Under the pieces are notes generated by a model, which ran no database searches, had not been told where the DNA came from, and saw nothing but the letters and a program-made list of their open reading frames with translations. This document shows positions 1-9,163 of a stretch of DNA of 64,000 bases, in pieces; position 1 is the stretch's first letter, and every line of letters begins with the position of its first letter. A program made the translations under genes and the position numbers. Source of the stretch: Aldehydirespirator sp965221605 (GTDB lineage: Bacteria; Actinomycetota; Acidimicrobiia; Acidimicrobiales; Aldehydirespiratoraceae); NCBI GenBank assembly GCA_965221605.1, contig CBDCSK010000004.1:295538-359537 (forward strand), in the 5' to 3' direction.

Positions 1-1
1 G

Positions 2-2950
2 GCCAAGGTTCAGGTGTCTGACTGGGACCTGGTGATCGTGGATGAGGCTCACAAGATGTCGGCGCACCGCTACGGCGACGAGCTGCGCCGCACGAAGCGG
101 TTCGTGCTGGGGGAGACGCTGCGAGAGTGCACCCGCCATCTGCTGCTGTTGACTGCGACGCCCCACAACGGCAAGAACGAGGACTTCCTCGCGTTCATGA
201 CCCTGATCGACGCGGAGCGCTTCGCCGGCCGGCTGCGCGACACCGGCGGTTCGGACGGCGACGGTCCGGCTGTGCCCGATGTGAGCGACGTCATGCGGCG
301 GCTGGTGAAGGAGAACCTGCGCACCTTCGAGGGCAGGCGGCTGTTCCCCCAGCGGCACGCCCACAGCCTGAACTTCGAGCTCTCGGAGCCCGAGACGGAG
401 CTGTATGAGGCGGTCACCGACTACGTGAGCGACGGAATGAACCGGGCGGCGCGCATGAGCGAGGAGGGCGACAAGAGTCGCGGCGTCATCGTGGGTTTCG
501 CGCTGGCCGGTCTCCAGCGCCGGCTGGCTTCGTCGCCGGCTGCCATCTACCACTCGTTGCGCCGTCGCCGCGATCGCCTGGACGAGCAGGCCGCGGAGCT
601 GCGCCGCCTGGCCGCTTCGGGCCGGCCGGTGTCGGTGATCGACCTGCCCAAGGGAGTGAGGATCGCCGACCTGGAGGACCTCGATTTCGACGACTACGGC
701 GACGAAGAGCGGGAGGATCTCGAGGACTTCGTGATCGACGCGGCGACTGCGGCCGGGACCGCGGAGGAGTTGGAGGCCGAGGTCGCGGATCTCAAGGAGC
801 TGGTGAGGCTGGCCGACGACGTGCGCCGCGGCGGCGTCGACACCAAGTGGCTCGAGCTGCGAGACCTGCTGCGCTCTGACCGCCTCGCGGCGCAGGCGCA
901 CCCAGAGTCGCCGGGCGCCGACCTGAGTTCAGACCCCGGCTCGGAGCCGGTTCGCAAGCTGATCGTGTTCTCCGAGCACAAGGACACCCTCGACTACGTG
1001 GCCGAGCGGATCGAGTCTGAGCTCGGTCGGCCGGAGGCGGTTGTCAGGATCCACGGCGGCATCAAGCGCCACGACCGCCGGGCCGTCCAGGATCGGTTCC
1101 GGGTCGATCCGACCGTGCGGGTGCTCGTGGCCACCGACGCGGCCGGCGAGGGCGTCAACCTGCAGGTGGCCAACATGGTGGTCAACTACGACCTGCCCTG
1201 GAACCCCAACCGCATCGAGCAGCGCTTCGGGCGGGTGCACCGCATCGGCCAGCAGCTGCCGTGTCATCTGTGGAACCTGGTCGCCTTCAAGACCCGCGAG
1301 GGCAGGGTGTTCGAGAAGCTGTTCGCCAAGATCGAGGAACAGCGCGGCGTGTACGGCGACCAGGTGTACGACGTGCTGGGCGATGCCCAGATCAACTTGT
1401 CGCTGCGGGAGCTGTTGATGCGGGCCATCGCGTCCGATGAGGATCCCGCCCATGTCGAATGGATGGAAGAGGTGATCGACCACGGCATCGGACGCCAGAT
1501 GCAGGACGTGCTCGACGAGCGGGCGCTGGTTGCCGGGCTGGCCGATCCTGCCGCCAACGACAAGATCCGCCGCGACATGGAGGTCGCCCGGGCCCGCCGG
1601 CTGCAGCCCTGGTTCGTGGAGTCGTTCTTCACCGAGGCCCTGCTCATGTACAGCGGACGCATCGCCGGGCGCGAGCACGGCCGCTTCGAAATCACCCGGG
1701 TGCCGGCCGCAGTTCGTGCCTGCACCGACGCCGACCTGGGGCCCGTGCACGACCGCTACGAGAGAGTGACCTTCGACAAGGCCCACATCCAGCCCGAGCC
1801 TGCCGGCGATGGCCCGCCGGGGGCGTCGCTTCGGGCCGATCTGATCTCGCCGGGCACCCCGCTGCTGGCGGCCGTGGTCAACAAGGTGATGCTCGACTTC
1901 GGCCCCACTCTTCAGCGGGGCTCGGTACTCGTTGATGAGAGCGACCCGTCGACGGATCCACGTCTGCTCGTGTACCTGGACCACACCATCACCGACGGGC
2001 GCGAGGTACACGGCGCCCGCCAAGTGGTGTCGCGTCGGTTCCACTATGTCGAGATCGACGCGAACGGCGATGTCCGAGACCCTGGCGATGCGCCCTACCT
2101 GAACTACGCGCCCCTGACCGACGACCAGCAGCCTCTCCTGGACGGGCGGGTTGATCTCGCTTGGGCAGACCGGGCCGCCGAGGAGACCGCCCGATCGTGG
2201 GCCATCGCGAATCTAGCCGGTCCGCACTTCGACGAGATCGCCGCGATCACCCACGCCCGGGTGGCGAAGGTCTGGGACGCGGTGAGGCAGCGCCTGGAGT
2301 CCGAGATCCGCTACTGGGACCGTCGCACCGAGGAGATCAAAGCCCAAGAGATCGCAGGCAAGAAGCCCCGCCTCAACTCCGGCCGGGCCCGGGCCAGAGC
2401 CGACGAACTCCAGACCCGCCTCACCCGCCGCCGACTCGAACTCGCCCGAGAGGACGACCTCCACAACAGCCCGCCCACAATCGTCGCCGCCGCAGTGGTC
2501 GTGCCCCAAGGACTTCTTGACGAACTAGCCGGCCGGCCCATCATCTCGGTCGACCCCGTCAAGAAGGCCGAAACCGACCGCCGAGCCGTGACCGAAGTAA
2601 TGAAGGCCGAGAGAGCACTCGGCCGCGTCCCGGAGGAGCAACACCACACCAACCCGGGCTACGACGTGCTGTCCACCGACCCGGCCAGCGGCGCTTGCTA
2701 CTTCATCGAGGTCAAGGGCCACCTGCCCCAAACCGACCAGATCAGCGTCAGCCGCCGCCAAGTAGGCCAATCCCACAACAACCGCGAACGCTGGCGCCTA
2801 GCGGTGGTATCGGTCCCCGACGACCCCACCGCCGACCCCGAGGTCCACTACCTGATCGAGCCGTTCAAGAGCGTGACACTCCACCCAGCCCAAACCAGCG
2901 TCCCATTGAACATTGCCGATCTTCTCGCCTTCGCCAGTCCACCGCTATAG
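2..2950 (+). CDS. SNF2-type helicase with C-terminal DUF3883 domain (5' end outside window)
   Basis: ATP-dependent DNA translocase of the SNF2/HepA superfamily. The frame is open from the window edge, so the Walker A region is missing from view. Counting from the Met at base 14, the DEAH box is at residues 10-13, motif III (TATP) at 47-50, and motifs V/VI (ATDAAGEGVNLQ and QRFGRVHRIGQ) near 370-415. A charged helical region follows. The C-terminus (about 880-960) has the FIEVKGH motif of DUF3883, a nuclease-like domain often fused to defence helicases. Helicases of this make-up act in DISARM-like antiphage systems (DrmD type), usually beside an adenine methyltransferase, and a DUF1156 methyltransferase lies 6 kb downstream. 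Naming it drmD would need the missing N-terminus and true partner genes. Confidence 0.9.
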   Translation, partial: AKVQVSDWDLVIVDEAHKMSAHRYGDELRRTKRFVLGETLRECTRHLLLLTATPHNGKNEDFLAFMTLIDAERFAGRLRDTGGSDGDGPAVPDVSDVMRRLVKENLRTFEGRRLFPQRHAHSLNFELSEPETELYEAVTDYVSDGMNRAARMSEEGDKSRGVIVGFALAGLQRRLASSPAAIYHSLRRRRDRLDEQAAELRRLAASGRPVSVIDLPKGVRIADLEDLDFDDYGDEEREDLEDFVIDAATAAGTAEELEAEVADLKELVRLADDVRRGGVDTKWLELRDLLRSDRLAAQAHPESPGADLSSDPGSEPVRKLIVFSEHKDTLDYVAERIESELGRPEAVVRIHGGIKRHDRRAVQDRFRVDPTVRVLVATDAAGEGVNLQVANMVVNYDLPWNPNRIEQRFGRVHRIGQQLPCHLWNLVAFKTREGRVFEKLFAKIEEQRGVYGDQVYDVLGDAQINLSLRELLMRAIASDEDPAHVEWMEEVIDHGIGRQMQDVLDERALVAGLADPAANDKIRRDMEVARARRLQPWFVESFFTEALLMYSGRIAGREHGRFEITRVPAAVRACTDADLGPVHDRYERVTFDKAHIQPEPAGDGPPGASLRADLISPGTPLLAAVVNKVMLDFGPTLQRGSVLVDESDPSTDPRLLVYLDHTITDGREVHGARQVVSRRFHYVEIDANGDVRDPGDAPYLNYAPLTDDQQPLLDGRVDLAWADRAAEETARSWAIANLAGPHFDEIAAITHARVAKVWDAVRQRLESEIRYWDRRTEEIKAQEIAGKKPRLNSGRARARADELQTRLTRRRLELAREDDLHNSPPTIVAAAVVVPQGLLDELAGRPIISVDPVKKAETDRRAVTEVMKAERALGRVPEEQHHTNPGYDVLSTDPASGACYFIEVKGHLPQTDQISVSRRQVGQSHNNRERWRLAVVSVPDDPTADPEVHYLIEPFKSVTLHPAQTSVPLNIADLLAFASPPL

Positions 2951-3061
2951 GGCCTACAGCAAACTCCAATCCAGGTCTACATTCTCATACGGAGCAGTCG
3001 ACTCGCTACGGCGTCACGGACTCCCGTACACGGGCACGAACGAACCCGAGAGAGGCCGACC

Positions 3062-3503
3062 GACCTAGCTCCAGCCGAAGGCGGTCTATCGTTCGCCCGC
3101 GCGGTGCTGCTGCCCGAACCGGCGCTGCGCACCGCCTGGCAGCGCGACCAGAACACTCGCACTAGGGCGGGTGCTCGTTGCCAGCGAGTACCGAGTCGGC
3201 ATGTCCACGTTGTCGCGCCGGCTGACCGAGTTGGGCGTCGCGTCTGCGGAAGAGGCGGCCGTCGTCCGCTCCACGCGCACGAGACAGGCAGACATCGTCG
3301 AGCACGCGCTGCCCGTTCCCCAGGACCTGGTGCCGCCTGAGTTTCCCGGTGCCTATGTCAAGGCCGTGCTGAACGCCTACCGCAGCGAAGAGATCTCCGC
3401 CGCCCGGGCCATCGGCATGCTGCCCGACACCTGGGCAGAGGACGACCTGCCGGACCTGCCGAGGCTGTCAGGGAGTGGCGGCGTTGACCGGTTACTCCAG
3501 TAG
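3062..3503 (+). pseudogene. ImmA/IrrE-family metallopeptidase, C-terminal remnant with frameshift
   Basis: Two reading frames together resemble the end of an ImmA/IrrE (DUF955) protein. The first frame, to about 3160, gives FARAVLLPEPALRTAWQRD, the usual segment after the zinc site. A second frame from about 3165 gives EYRVGMSTLSRRLTELG and then AYRSEEISAARAIGMLP, which match the family C-terminus. A frameshift lies near 3160, and the zinc-binding HExxH part is absent upstream, so this is a dead fragment. Its stop overlaps the 3' end of the convergent HEPN gene by 12 bases. Family assignment is by motif memory only. Confidence 0.55.
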
Positions 3504-5096
3504 GGCGATGGGAGGACGACCGCCCGGACCACCGACCATGCGCAGTTCTGTCTCTGCCCGCGCTACCAGGTGCAGCGGCGAAAGCGGCTTGTCTGATCGG
3601 AGCTGTGCATGAACGATCCGGTCGAGGCCTGCACCGACGAGGCTGAAGGAGGTCCTCACGGTTGCCTTCAGGGTCGCCGACCTGAATGAACCTGAATGCG
3701 CGATCAGGTTCCGCTGGTTGTAGAGCCGGCGCAGGGATTCCGTGACGTACCGACGAATCCGTTCGAGTTCGCCGGAGGGGTCTCCCAAGATGCTCATGAT
3801 GCGATTCTGCGCAGCGATGTCGCTGCCGTCGGTCAACTCGAGCCGCTTGCCCGAGTTGAGGTGGTTCGCCACAAGCTGCACCATGGCATAGTTGGTGTCA
3901 GCCTGTTGGAGTTGGTCCGCGAGCGCATCGTCGGCGGCGTGCATGTGCCGGTGTGCGAGAGGCGTTAACTCGGCGCGGGGCAGAGAGCAGGCCACAAGAG
4001 CCGCGAGGCGGTCTGCCGCTAGGTGGTGCCGACCCTCGTCGGGGCGAATCAGCAACGCTTCAATTGCCGACCACCCGCCGATGATCGCCGCCCCGGCGCT
4101 CGGTGACTGCATGTAGGAGGCCAGCTCCAGCGCGTCGTCGGTTGCTGGCGGGAGGCTCTCGTCGAAGCGATACACGGAGGCCTGCCGATTCAGACTGCCA
4201 ATCTCCACTTGGCTGAACGGATGGTTCACGTCGAAGCTGTGTCGGCTGCCTGCCACCCGGGCCCAGCCGTTCATCCGGATCCCCTCGTTGTTCAGCCGCG
4301 CCACCTTGGCGCGGGCATCGGCGCGTGCGACCATGGATCTGGCAGCCTCGACGGCCGCCCACGAATCGCGCCGTTCCACAACTACGAGGAACCCTCCGCT
4401 GTGGCGCCTCGGCTCTGCTTCGGACACATTCTCGCGGAGCCATTCGGCCGCCGCGCGGCCGTTCAGCCATGTCACGGAGCCGGATGGCTCAGAGGGCTTG
4501 GCATACGGGGCGGCACAGGGCACGAAGACGTCAAACCGGCGAGGTGGCATCTTTGCGACCATGCCTGCGGCCTCCTCCGCCAGTTCGGGGAGGGTCTCTA
4601 GCGAGGAGCGCTCGGCCTGCAGCCATCGGTATAGGTGCGTGCTGCTGAAGCCTGCATCCAGCAGGTGCGAGGCGATGGCGCGGGCGGCGAACTCTACGGG
4701 TGGGTCCGCTGGCGCTTCCAGCCATCGGTCTAGGTAGTCGTCCCGTGCCCGGCGGACGAGGTGGTCAAGCTCATCGCGTACGTCTCGGCTCACCTCCTTC
4801 GGGGACCTGACTGCCAGCTTGCCGAGCAGCTCGGCTAGCTCCGTTGCAAGGTGGGCGACACCGGGATCTCGGTCCACTTCTCGACGGGCGGTCTCGACGA
4901 CGCACGTGAGGCCCTCGGTGTTGGACGCTCGTCCGGCCATGCAGTCATCGGCGTACTCAAGAACCTCGTGCAGGCCGAGGACGACGCCGATGCTCCACAG
5001 GCGCCGATGCCACGGAGCCCGCTCGGCGAAGAAGTCGTACAGCCTGCTGCAGACCAGTTCGAATTCGGTCGGGGAGGATGCCTGTGGTTCATCCAT
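3492..5096 (-). CDS. HEPN-domain protein of unknown role, defence island
   Basis: A protein of about 534 residues. I chose the ATG at 5096; a GTG 12 bases upstream (5108) is equally open, and neither has a clear Shine-Dalgarno. The N-terminal half is helical and unrecognised. The C-terminal third contains RNLIAH, which fits the R-x4-H signature of HEPN RNases and HEPN-like scaffolds, inside a helical stretch that includes YNQRN. Long soluble proteins with a C-terminal HEPN are common in antiphage islands, where they act as abortive RNases. Position between a helicase and methyltransferases supports such a role, but this is inference. No membrane segment is evident. It could also be a non-catalytic HEPN sensor. 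Confidence 0.6.
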   Translation of the reverse strand: MDEPQASSPTEFELVCSRLYDFFAERAPWHRRLWSIGVVLGLHEVLEYADDCMAGRASNTEGLTCVVETARREVDRDPGVAHLATELAELLGKLAVRSPKEVSRDVRDELDHLVRRARDDYLDRWLEAPADPPVEFAARAIASHLLDAGFSSTHLYRWLQAERSSLETLPELAEEAAGMVAKMPPRRFDVFVPCAAPYAKPSEPSGSVTWLNGRAAAEWLRENVSEAEPRRHSGGFLVVVERRDSWAAVEAARSMVARADARAKVARLNNEGIRMNGWARVAGSRHSFDVNHPFSQVEIGSLNRQASVYRFDESLPPATDDALELASYMQSPSAGAAIIGGWSAIEALLIRPDEGRHHLAADRLAALVACSLPRAELTPLAHRHMHAADDALADQLQQADTNYAMVQLVANHLNSGKRLELTDGSDIAAQNRIMSILGDPSGELERIRRYVTESLRRLYNQRNLIAHSGSFRSATLKATVRTSFSLVGAGLDRIVHAQLRSDKPLSPLHLVARAETELRMVGGPGGRPPIALLE

Positions 5097-5153
5097 GGTG
5101 TGGTACACTCAAGTCAGACCATGACGCGGGGACGCGTCGGTCACCGTCTAAAC

Positions 5154-5185
5154 AGGGAGGAGCCGCCCCAGGGCCGCTCCTCCCT
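5154..5185. terminator. Perfect 10-bp stem hairpin followed by TTT
   Basis: AGGGAGGAGC at 5154-5163 pairs exactly with GCTCCTCCCT at 5176-5185, with a 12-base GC-rich loop and then TTT. It lies about 55 bases upstream of the minus-strand HEPN gene and 200 bases upstream of a broken plus-strand gene. It may be a terminator left from a lost gene or a leader hairpin of the HEPN gene. No coding potential was convincing in 5109-5386. Confidence 0.45.
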
Positions 5186-5386
5186 TTACCATTCTGCCGG
5201 GTTCCGGGCTAGGGCCGACACCAAGCCAGCTCCGCCCCTGCTCCAGGAGCAAGCGGGGGCGGTCCGAGGGGGCCGTGTCATACCCCGTGCAAGGATTGGA
5301 TGGTGCATGATCCCGGAGACGGACACTGCGCGGTCACACAGGCGTGGACAGCCCCGTGTTCACCGGGCCACGGAACGACGGACCCC

Positions 5387-5758
5387 ATGACCAACGAGCG
5401 TCCCTACCCCAATGATGATCCGTCGCCACGGGTGCCGGGAACCGTCCTCAGCGACCGGTGGCGATCCGTCGAGGCGGAGCAGGCCGAGATCGAGATGCGA
5501 AGGGCCGTTTCGGGAGGCTCGCGAGAGAGCCGACCGCTATCTGGCCGAACTGATCGAAGAGATCGGTGATCCGGTCGCCCGAGGTGGTGGCGCAGGCCGA
5601 AGCGTGGTGGAACGGCATCAAGCTTGCCTTGGGGCAGGCGGGAGAGTCCGAGTGAGCAAGCTCGTCGTCAGGTCGTCCATGCCGTGGCCTCGATGTTCTT
5701 CCAGGCCGAACCTGACGACCGCCACACCGCCAAGCTGATTGTACTCGGCGACACCTAG
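5387..5758 (+). pseudogene. Small gene broken by several frameshifts, product unknown
   Basis: A coherent small protein can be read only by changing frame. The first frame starts at ATG 5387 (MTNERPYPNDDPSPRVPG, then RWRSVEAEQAEIEMRR). A second gives REARERADRYLAELIEEIGD. A third gives PEVVAQAEAWWNGIKLALGQ to a TGA near 5655. A further change gives EQARRQVVHAVASMFFQAEP and ends at TAG 5756-5758. The pieces join smoothly into a helical, charged protein of about 120 residues. That is why I call one decayed gene rather than noise. Function is unknown; size and setting would suit an antitoxin or small defence accessory. Confidence 0.4.
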
Positions 5759-6057
5759 GCGGGTGGGCCGTTGCAGTCCTAGACCGGGAGAGGGGGGAGG
5801 CATGTTCGGCTGTGGACACTAGGGGGGGTGCCCCAAGTCGAGGTGCGCTAGGCCGTGGGCAGGCCGAATCGGACCATTGCAGGTGGCGAGGCCTTCGGAC
5901 TCCGCGCTTCTGACATACCCAGGGTGTAGCTTCGAGCTGTGATCCTCGTCGCCATTTCGGCGGTTCCTCGCAGCAGTTTGGGCCTTGCCAACCTGCCTGA
6001 CGGGCCGTGAAGCCGCCCGAGCGGCGTAGGTGGAGCACGTCTACGTCCAAGTTCGGC
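5759..6057. other. Intergenic stretch without recognisable gene
   Basis: About 300 bases between the broken small gene and the methyltransferase start. I see no convincing ORF, repeat or RNA gene. A few short GC-rich inverted words occur, but nothing stands out. Confidence 0.4.
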
Positions 6058-7545
6058 GTGGGCCGACGCGAGGCCCATGATGCGTCGGCCTTCTATGAGA
6101 GATTCCCCGTGCCCGAGGTCAGTGACGACGACGAGATCGAGCCCGCAGCGTGCGTCGACCGCCTTTGGGTGGGCGACGCACGGGATATGGACGCCTACGG
6201 CGACGTGAAGGACAACTCGGTGGCTCTGGTGGTCACCTCACCTCCGTACTTCGCAGGCAAGGAGTACGAGGAGACCCTTGGACAAGGACATGTGCCCGAC
6301 AGCTACGTCGCCTACCTTCAGATGCTAGACGACGTGTTCGCCGAGTGCGTTCGCAAGTTGGAGCCCGGAGGGCGCATCGCAGTGAACGTCGCCAACCTGG
6401 GGCGCCGCCCCTATCGCTCCTTGTCCGCCGACGTGATCGACATACTGCAGGACCGTCTCCGCCTGCTGCTGCGTGGCGAGGTGATCTGGCAGAAGGCCCG
6501 GGGCGCTACCGGTAGCTGCGCCTAGGGCAGCTTCCAGAGGCCGGGCAACCCGGTGCTGCGCGATCTCACCGAGCGGGTGGTGATCGCGTCGAAAGGGCGC
6601 TTCGACCGGGCGGTGCCGGCCGCCGAGCGCGCCGAGAAGGGGCTGCCCTCGGACGGCTCGGCCCATGTGGAGGAGTTCATGGAGGCGACGACCGACGTTT
6701 GGGAGATACCTCCAGCGTCCGCCACTCGGGTCGGGCATCCGGCCCCATTTCCCGTAGAGCTGCCGAAGCGTCTGATCGAGCTCTACACCTACCGTGGAGA
6801 CCTGGTGCTTGACCCCTTCATGGGAGCGGGCACTACAGCCGTGGCGGCGGTGCGCACTGGTCGCCACTACGTGGGATTCGACACCGATGCCGCCTACATC
6901 ACGCTGGCCGACGAGCGCATTGAGGATGAGCGCAGGGTACCTGCTAGGCGCGGCGACGAACTGGACTGGAAGGTTACGGTTCCACCATCGCGCATCGGTC
7001 AGCAGCGCTTCAACATCGATGTTGGCAAGGTGCCGACATCGCAGAACGGCGACTCGCCGCCGAGCGGCGAGGGCACGGAGACTTCAGCGGACTATGACTT
7101 CCAGGCGAGGGCTGGCCGAGAAGGACGCAAAGCCCGAGAGATGGCCGAGGCCGTTCTCTGTCGTTGCGGCTTCGAAGCAGTAGACGACAAGGTTCGCCGA
7201 GTCCACGGCGTCAAGGTCAATTTCGAAGCTTCAGACCAAGAGGGCGGGAGATGGCTATTCGATGTCTCTGGAGCCTTCAGCGTCACGCAGCGTCCAGGGC
7301 TGCGTCGTACAGACACTCTCTGGAAGGCGCTCGGAAGGGCCGCGGTGATTCAGTCCGCGCGTCCGGACACCCGCCTGATCCTCCTGACAACCGACAAGCC
7401 TGCACCCAACAGTTCCGGGCACCGTGCACTCAAGGCCCTCATCGGTCGGGAAAGGCCAGTCCGTGCCGTGATTGGAATGCGTTCACCCGACGATCTCGAG
7501 CGCTTTGCAGCCTTCGCCCGTGGCGAGCAGCCAGACGATGAGTAG
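6058..7545 (+). pseudogene. Site-specific DNA methyltransferase (N6/N4, beta class) interrupted by one in-frame amber codon
   Basis: Both halves lie in one frame. From the GTG at 6058 the N-terminal half carries motif IV (TSPPYFAGKEYEE). The C-terminal half carries motif I (LDPFMGAGTTAVAA). The order IV then I is that of beta-class N4-cytosine/N6-adenine methyltransferases. At 6523-6525 a TAG replaces what should be Trp in the SCAWGSF stretch (TGG to TAG, one base), at about residue 156. Downstream of motif I is a 170-residue extension with WLFDVSGAF and TDTLWKALGRAA, perhaps an accessory or nuclease-like domain. The stop codon overlaps the start of the next gene. Without readthrough, the SAM-binding half would not be made from this start. 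Confidence 0.85.
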
Positions 7546-7888
7546 TGCACCCGTCGACCGCGAGCGCAAACTCCGAAGAGTGAGCTACGCCCTCATTCAC
7601 GGCAACGTCATAAGCGAACCAGAAGTCCTGATCGCCGAGGACGAGGAAAGCCTCAACGAAGTTATAGCGCTCGATCTGGTCGCATCAACGGAGCCCACGC
7701 GGCTTGGACACCATCTTGCCGAGATCCGAAGCGCACTAGTGGATGGACGCTGGGCTGAAGCCCTCGTCGCCTGGATGGACGCAACCGGCCGTGTAGTAGA
7801 TGTGTACCCTGATGAACCAATCCGAATGGCAACACACAACGAAGAGTCAATGGAACTGGAACTCAAGCTCAAGGCGATCTTCCGTTAA
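7538..7888 (+). CDS. Small unknown protein coupled to the methyltransferase
   Basis: 116 residues from ATG 7538, overlapping the last 8 bases of the methyltransferase (ATGAGTAG). This points to translational coupling and one transcript. The protein is acidic and soluble, with a basic N-terminal start (DRERKLRRVSYALIHG) and no signal peptide or membrane helix. It contains ALVAWMDATGRVVDVYPDEP and ends in a charged helix. I do not recognise the family. Its position suggests a specificity partner, inhibitor or restriction accessory of the methyltransferase. Base composition is less GC-rich than the surroundings, as in the next gene. Confidence 0.7.
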   Translation: MSSAPVDRERKLRRVSYALIHGNVISEPEVLIAEDEESLNEVIALDLVASTEPTRLGHHLAEIRSALVDGRWAEALVAWMDATGRVVDVYPDEPIRMATHNEESMELELKLKAIFR

Positions 7889-7917
7889 CACACTGAATGA
7901 TGCACAGATGGCTTTTT

Positions 7918-9111
7918 CTATTTCTGATTGCTCCCTTTGTCTGTGTTCCCGCTGTCCAGATCATCACTCGCATCGTCTGCTATATCTATTTCGCGAATAT
8001 CCGACTGCTTGATAGCCCTCAGAGTGGGAAGAGCATGGGCGTCTATGATCGCACGAAGATGCTCATCAGTGATCGTTGATTCTCGAATTTGCTGCCGCAC
8101 TCTATCAGAGATTTCTTGGCACAACTTATCTTCTCTTTCTCTTGCCTGAAGTTCAAGCTCCTTGTTTCTGATTTCGATATCAAGCTTTTGCTCCGCCTTA
8201 GGGATCAACTCTCCTAGCCTCTTCGTATTCGTGCCTTCATGCCATGTCTTACGCATCTCAGCTGTCTTGGGCAACAGATATATTCCGCCACCAATTATGG
8301 GTCCGGACATCAGATAGAGTAGATCAGGTGGCATCTGAAGAAGGAGGGCTGCAGGGGACGAAAGACGCATCTCTTTTACAATAGGTGGAGCCGCATAAAT
8401 CAACTCATCACAATGTCGGCCGACTTCGTTTAGTACAGCACGTAGACCTTCTAGCAGATCGAATACATTGTGCAGCCTCCGGCCGACTACATCAATAGTA
8501 GGATACTCATCATCTGATGCCGATACCGTAAGCCAAACTGATATGGTTGGAAGCGCGATGTCCGCTGCTAATTTGTCAAGCGAAACTAGACGCGCATATT
8601 CGACCTCTGTAACAATCGGAGTACCCTTTAGGTCTATGTCGATCACAGTGCCATCGACAAAGGTAGCTGTTGGCGAAGTGCGTATTGACATCGAGTCACC
8701 AGACCTAGGAGCGAAGGCGCGTAATATCTCAGCCTCTGCTTCATCAGCAAAGCTGACAACTGCACCGACATCTCCTACGTCTGTCATTCGTCCTTTGGCC
8801 TCGATAACCCGAGTACTCTTGATAAAGACTACATGCGCATTCTGGTCGGTAGCGTGGTACCGGTATCTGCCAAGAGAAGACATATTCTCATACGCTCTTG
8901 AAGCCCGAGCGACATCCAAGCGGTTAATTGATATGTAGCGGTTGAATCCGGCCTTGACTAGATTGCGATAGTGGGTGAGCGTTCGCTGTTTGATAGGTCC
9001 ATATCCAGTTCGTTCAAGCTGCGCATTGATCTGGTCCAATTGAATATCGTTGGAGGACTGAAGATAGATCGCAAATCCGGCTCGTGCGTCTCGTGGCTTG
9101 GCGTTCGCCAT
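7918..9111 (-). CDS. Unknown protein with C-terminal coiled coil, AT-rich island gene
   Basis: 397 residues from the ATG at 9111 (MANAKPRDARAGF), preceded by GGAG. A longer start at 9219 would run into the divergent methyltransferase and is less likely. The N-terminal 80 residues resemble a winged-helix-like segment (IYLQSSNDIQLDQINAQLER, then LTHYRNLVKAGFNRYISI). The middle is beta-rich. A hydrophobic stretch (LLYLMSGPIIGGGIYLLP) could be one membrane helix. The last 110 residues are a charged coiled coil (KAEQKLDIEIRNKELELQAR) with a very acidic tail. The gene is visibly AT-richer than everything near it, a sign of recent transfer. I do not know its function; it is divergent from a defence methyltransferase, 52 bases away. 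Confidence 0.75.
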   Translation of the reverse strand: MANAKPRDARAGFAIYLQSSNDIQLDQINAQLERTGYGPIKQRTLTHYRNLVKAGFNRYISINRLDVARASRAYENMSSLGRYRYHATDQNAHVVFIKSTRVIEAKGRMTDVGDVGAVVSFADEAEAEILRAFAPRSGDSMSIRTSPTATFVDGTVIDIDLKGTPIVTEVEYARLVSLDKLAADIALPTISVWLTVSASDDEYPTIDVVGRRLHNVFDLLEGLRAVLNEVGRHCDELIYAAPPIVKEMRLSSPAALLLQMPPDLLYLMSGPIIGGGIYLLPKTAEMRKTWHEGTNTKRLGELIPKAEQKLDIEIRNKELELQAREREDKLCQEISDRVRQQIRESTITDEHLRAIIDAHALPTLRAIKQSDIREIDIADDASDDLDSGNTDKGSNQK

Positions 9112-9163
9112 TCCTGGACTCCATCCTCCCGTGGTCGGCCGGGGTGGGATACCGTGCCCGGTC

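Noticed and set aside
2977..3295. Minus-strand small ORFs around 3.0-3.3 kb
   Set aside because: They lie opposite the ImmA/IrrE remnant and have no sensible composition.
6523..6525. TAG recoded to an amino acid genome-wide
   Set aside because: TAG is used as an ordinary stop by many intact genes here (for example at 2950, 31438 and 36220), so a single mutation is simpler.
9098..9163. Earlier start of the DUF1156 gene at ATG 9098
   Set aside because: It would overlap the divergent gene start at 9111, and the extra residues have no family similarity; GTG 9164 begins at the domain.
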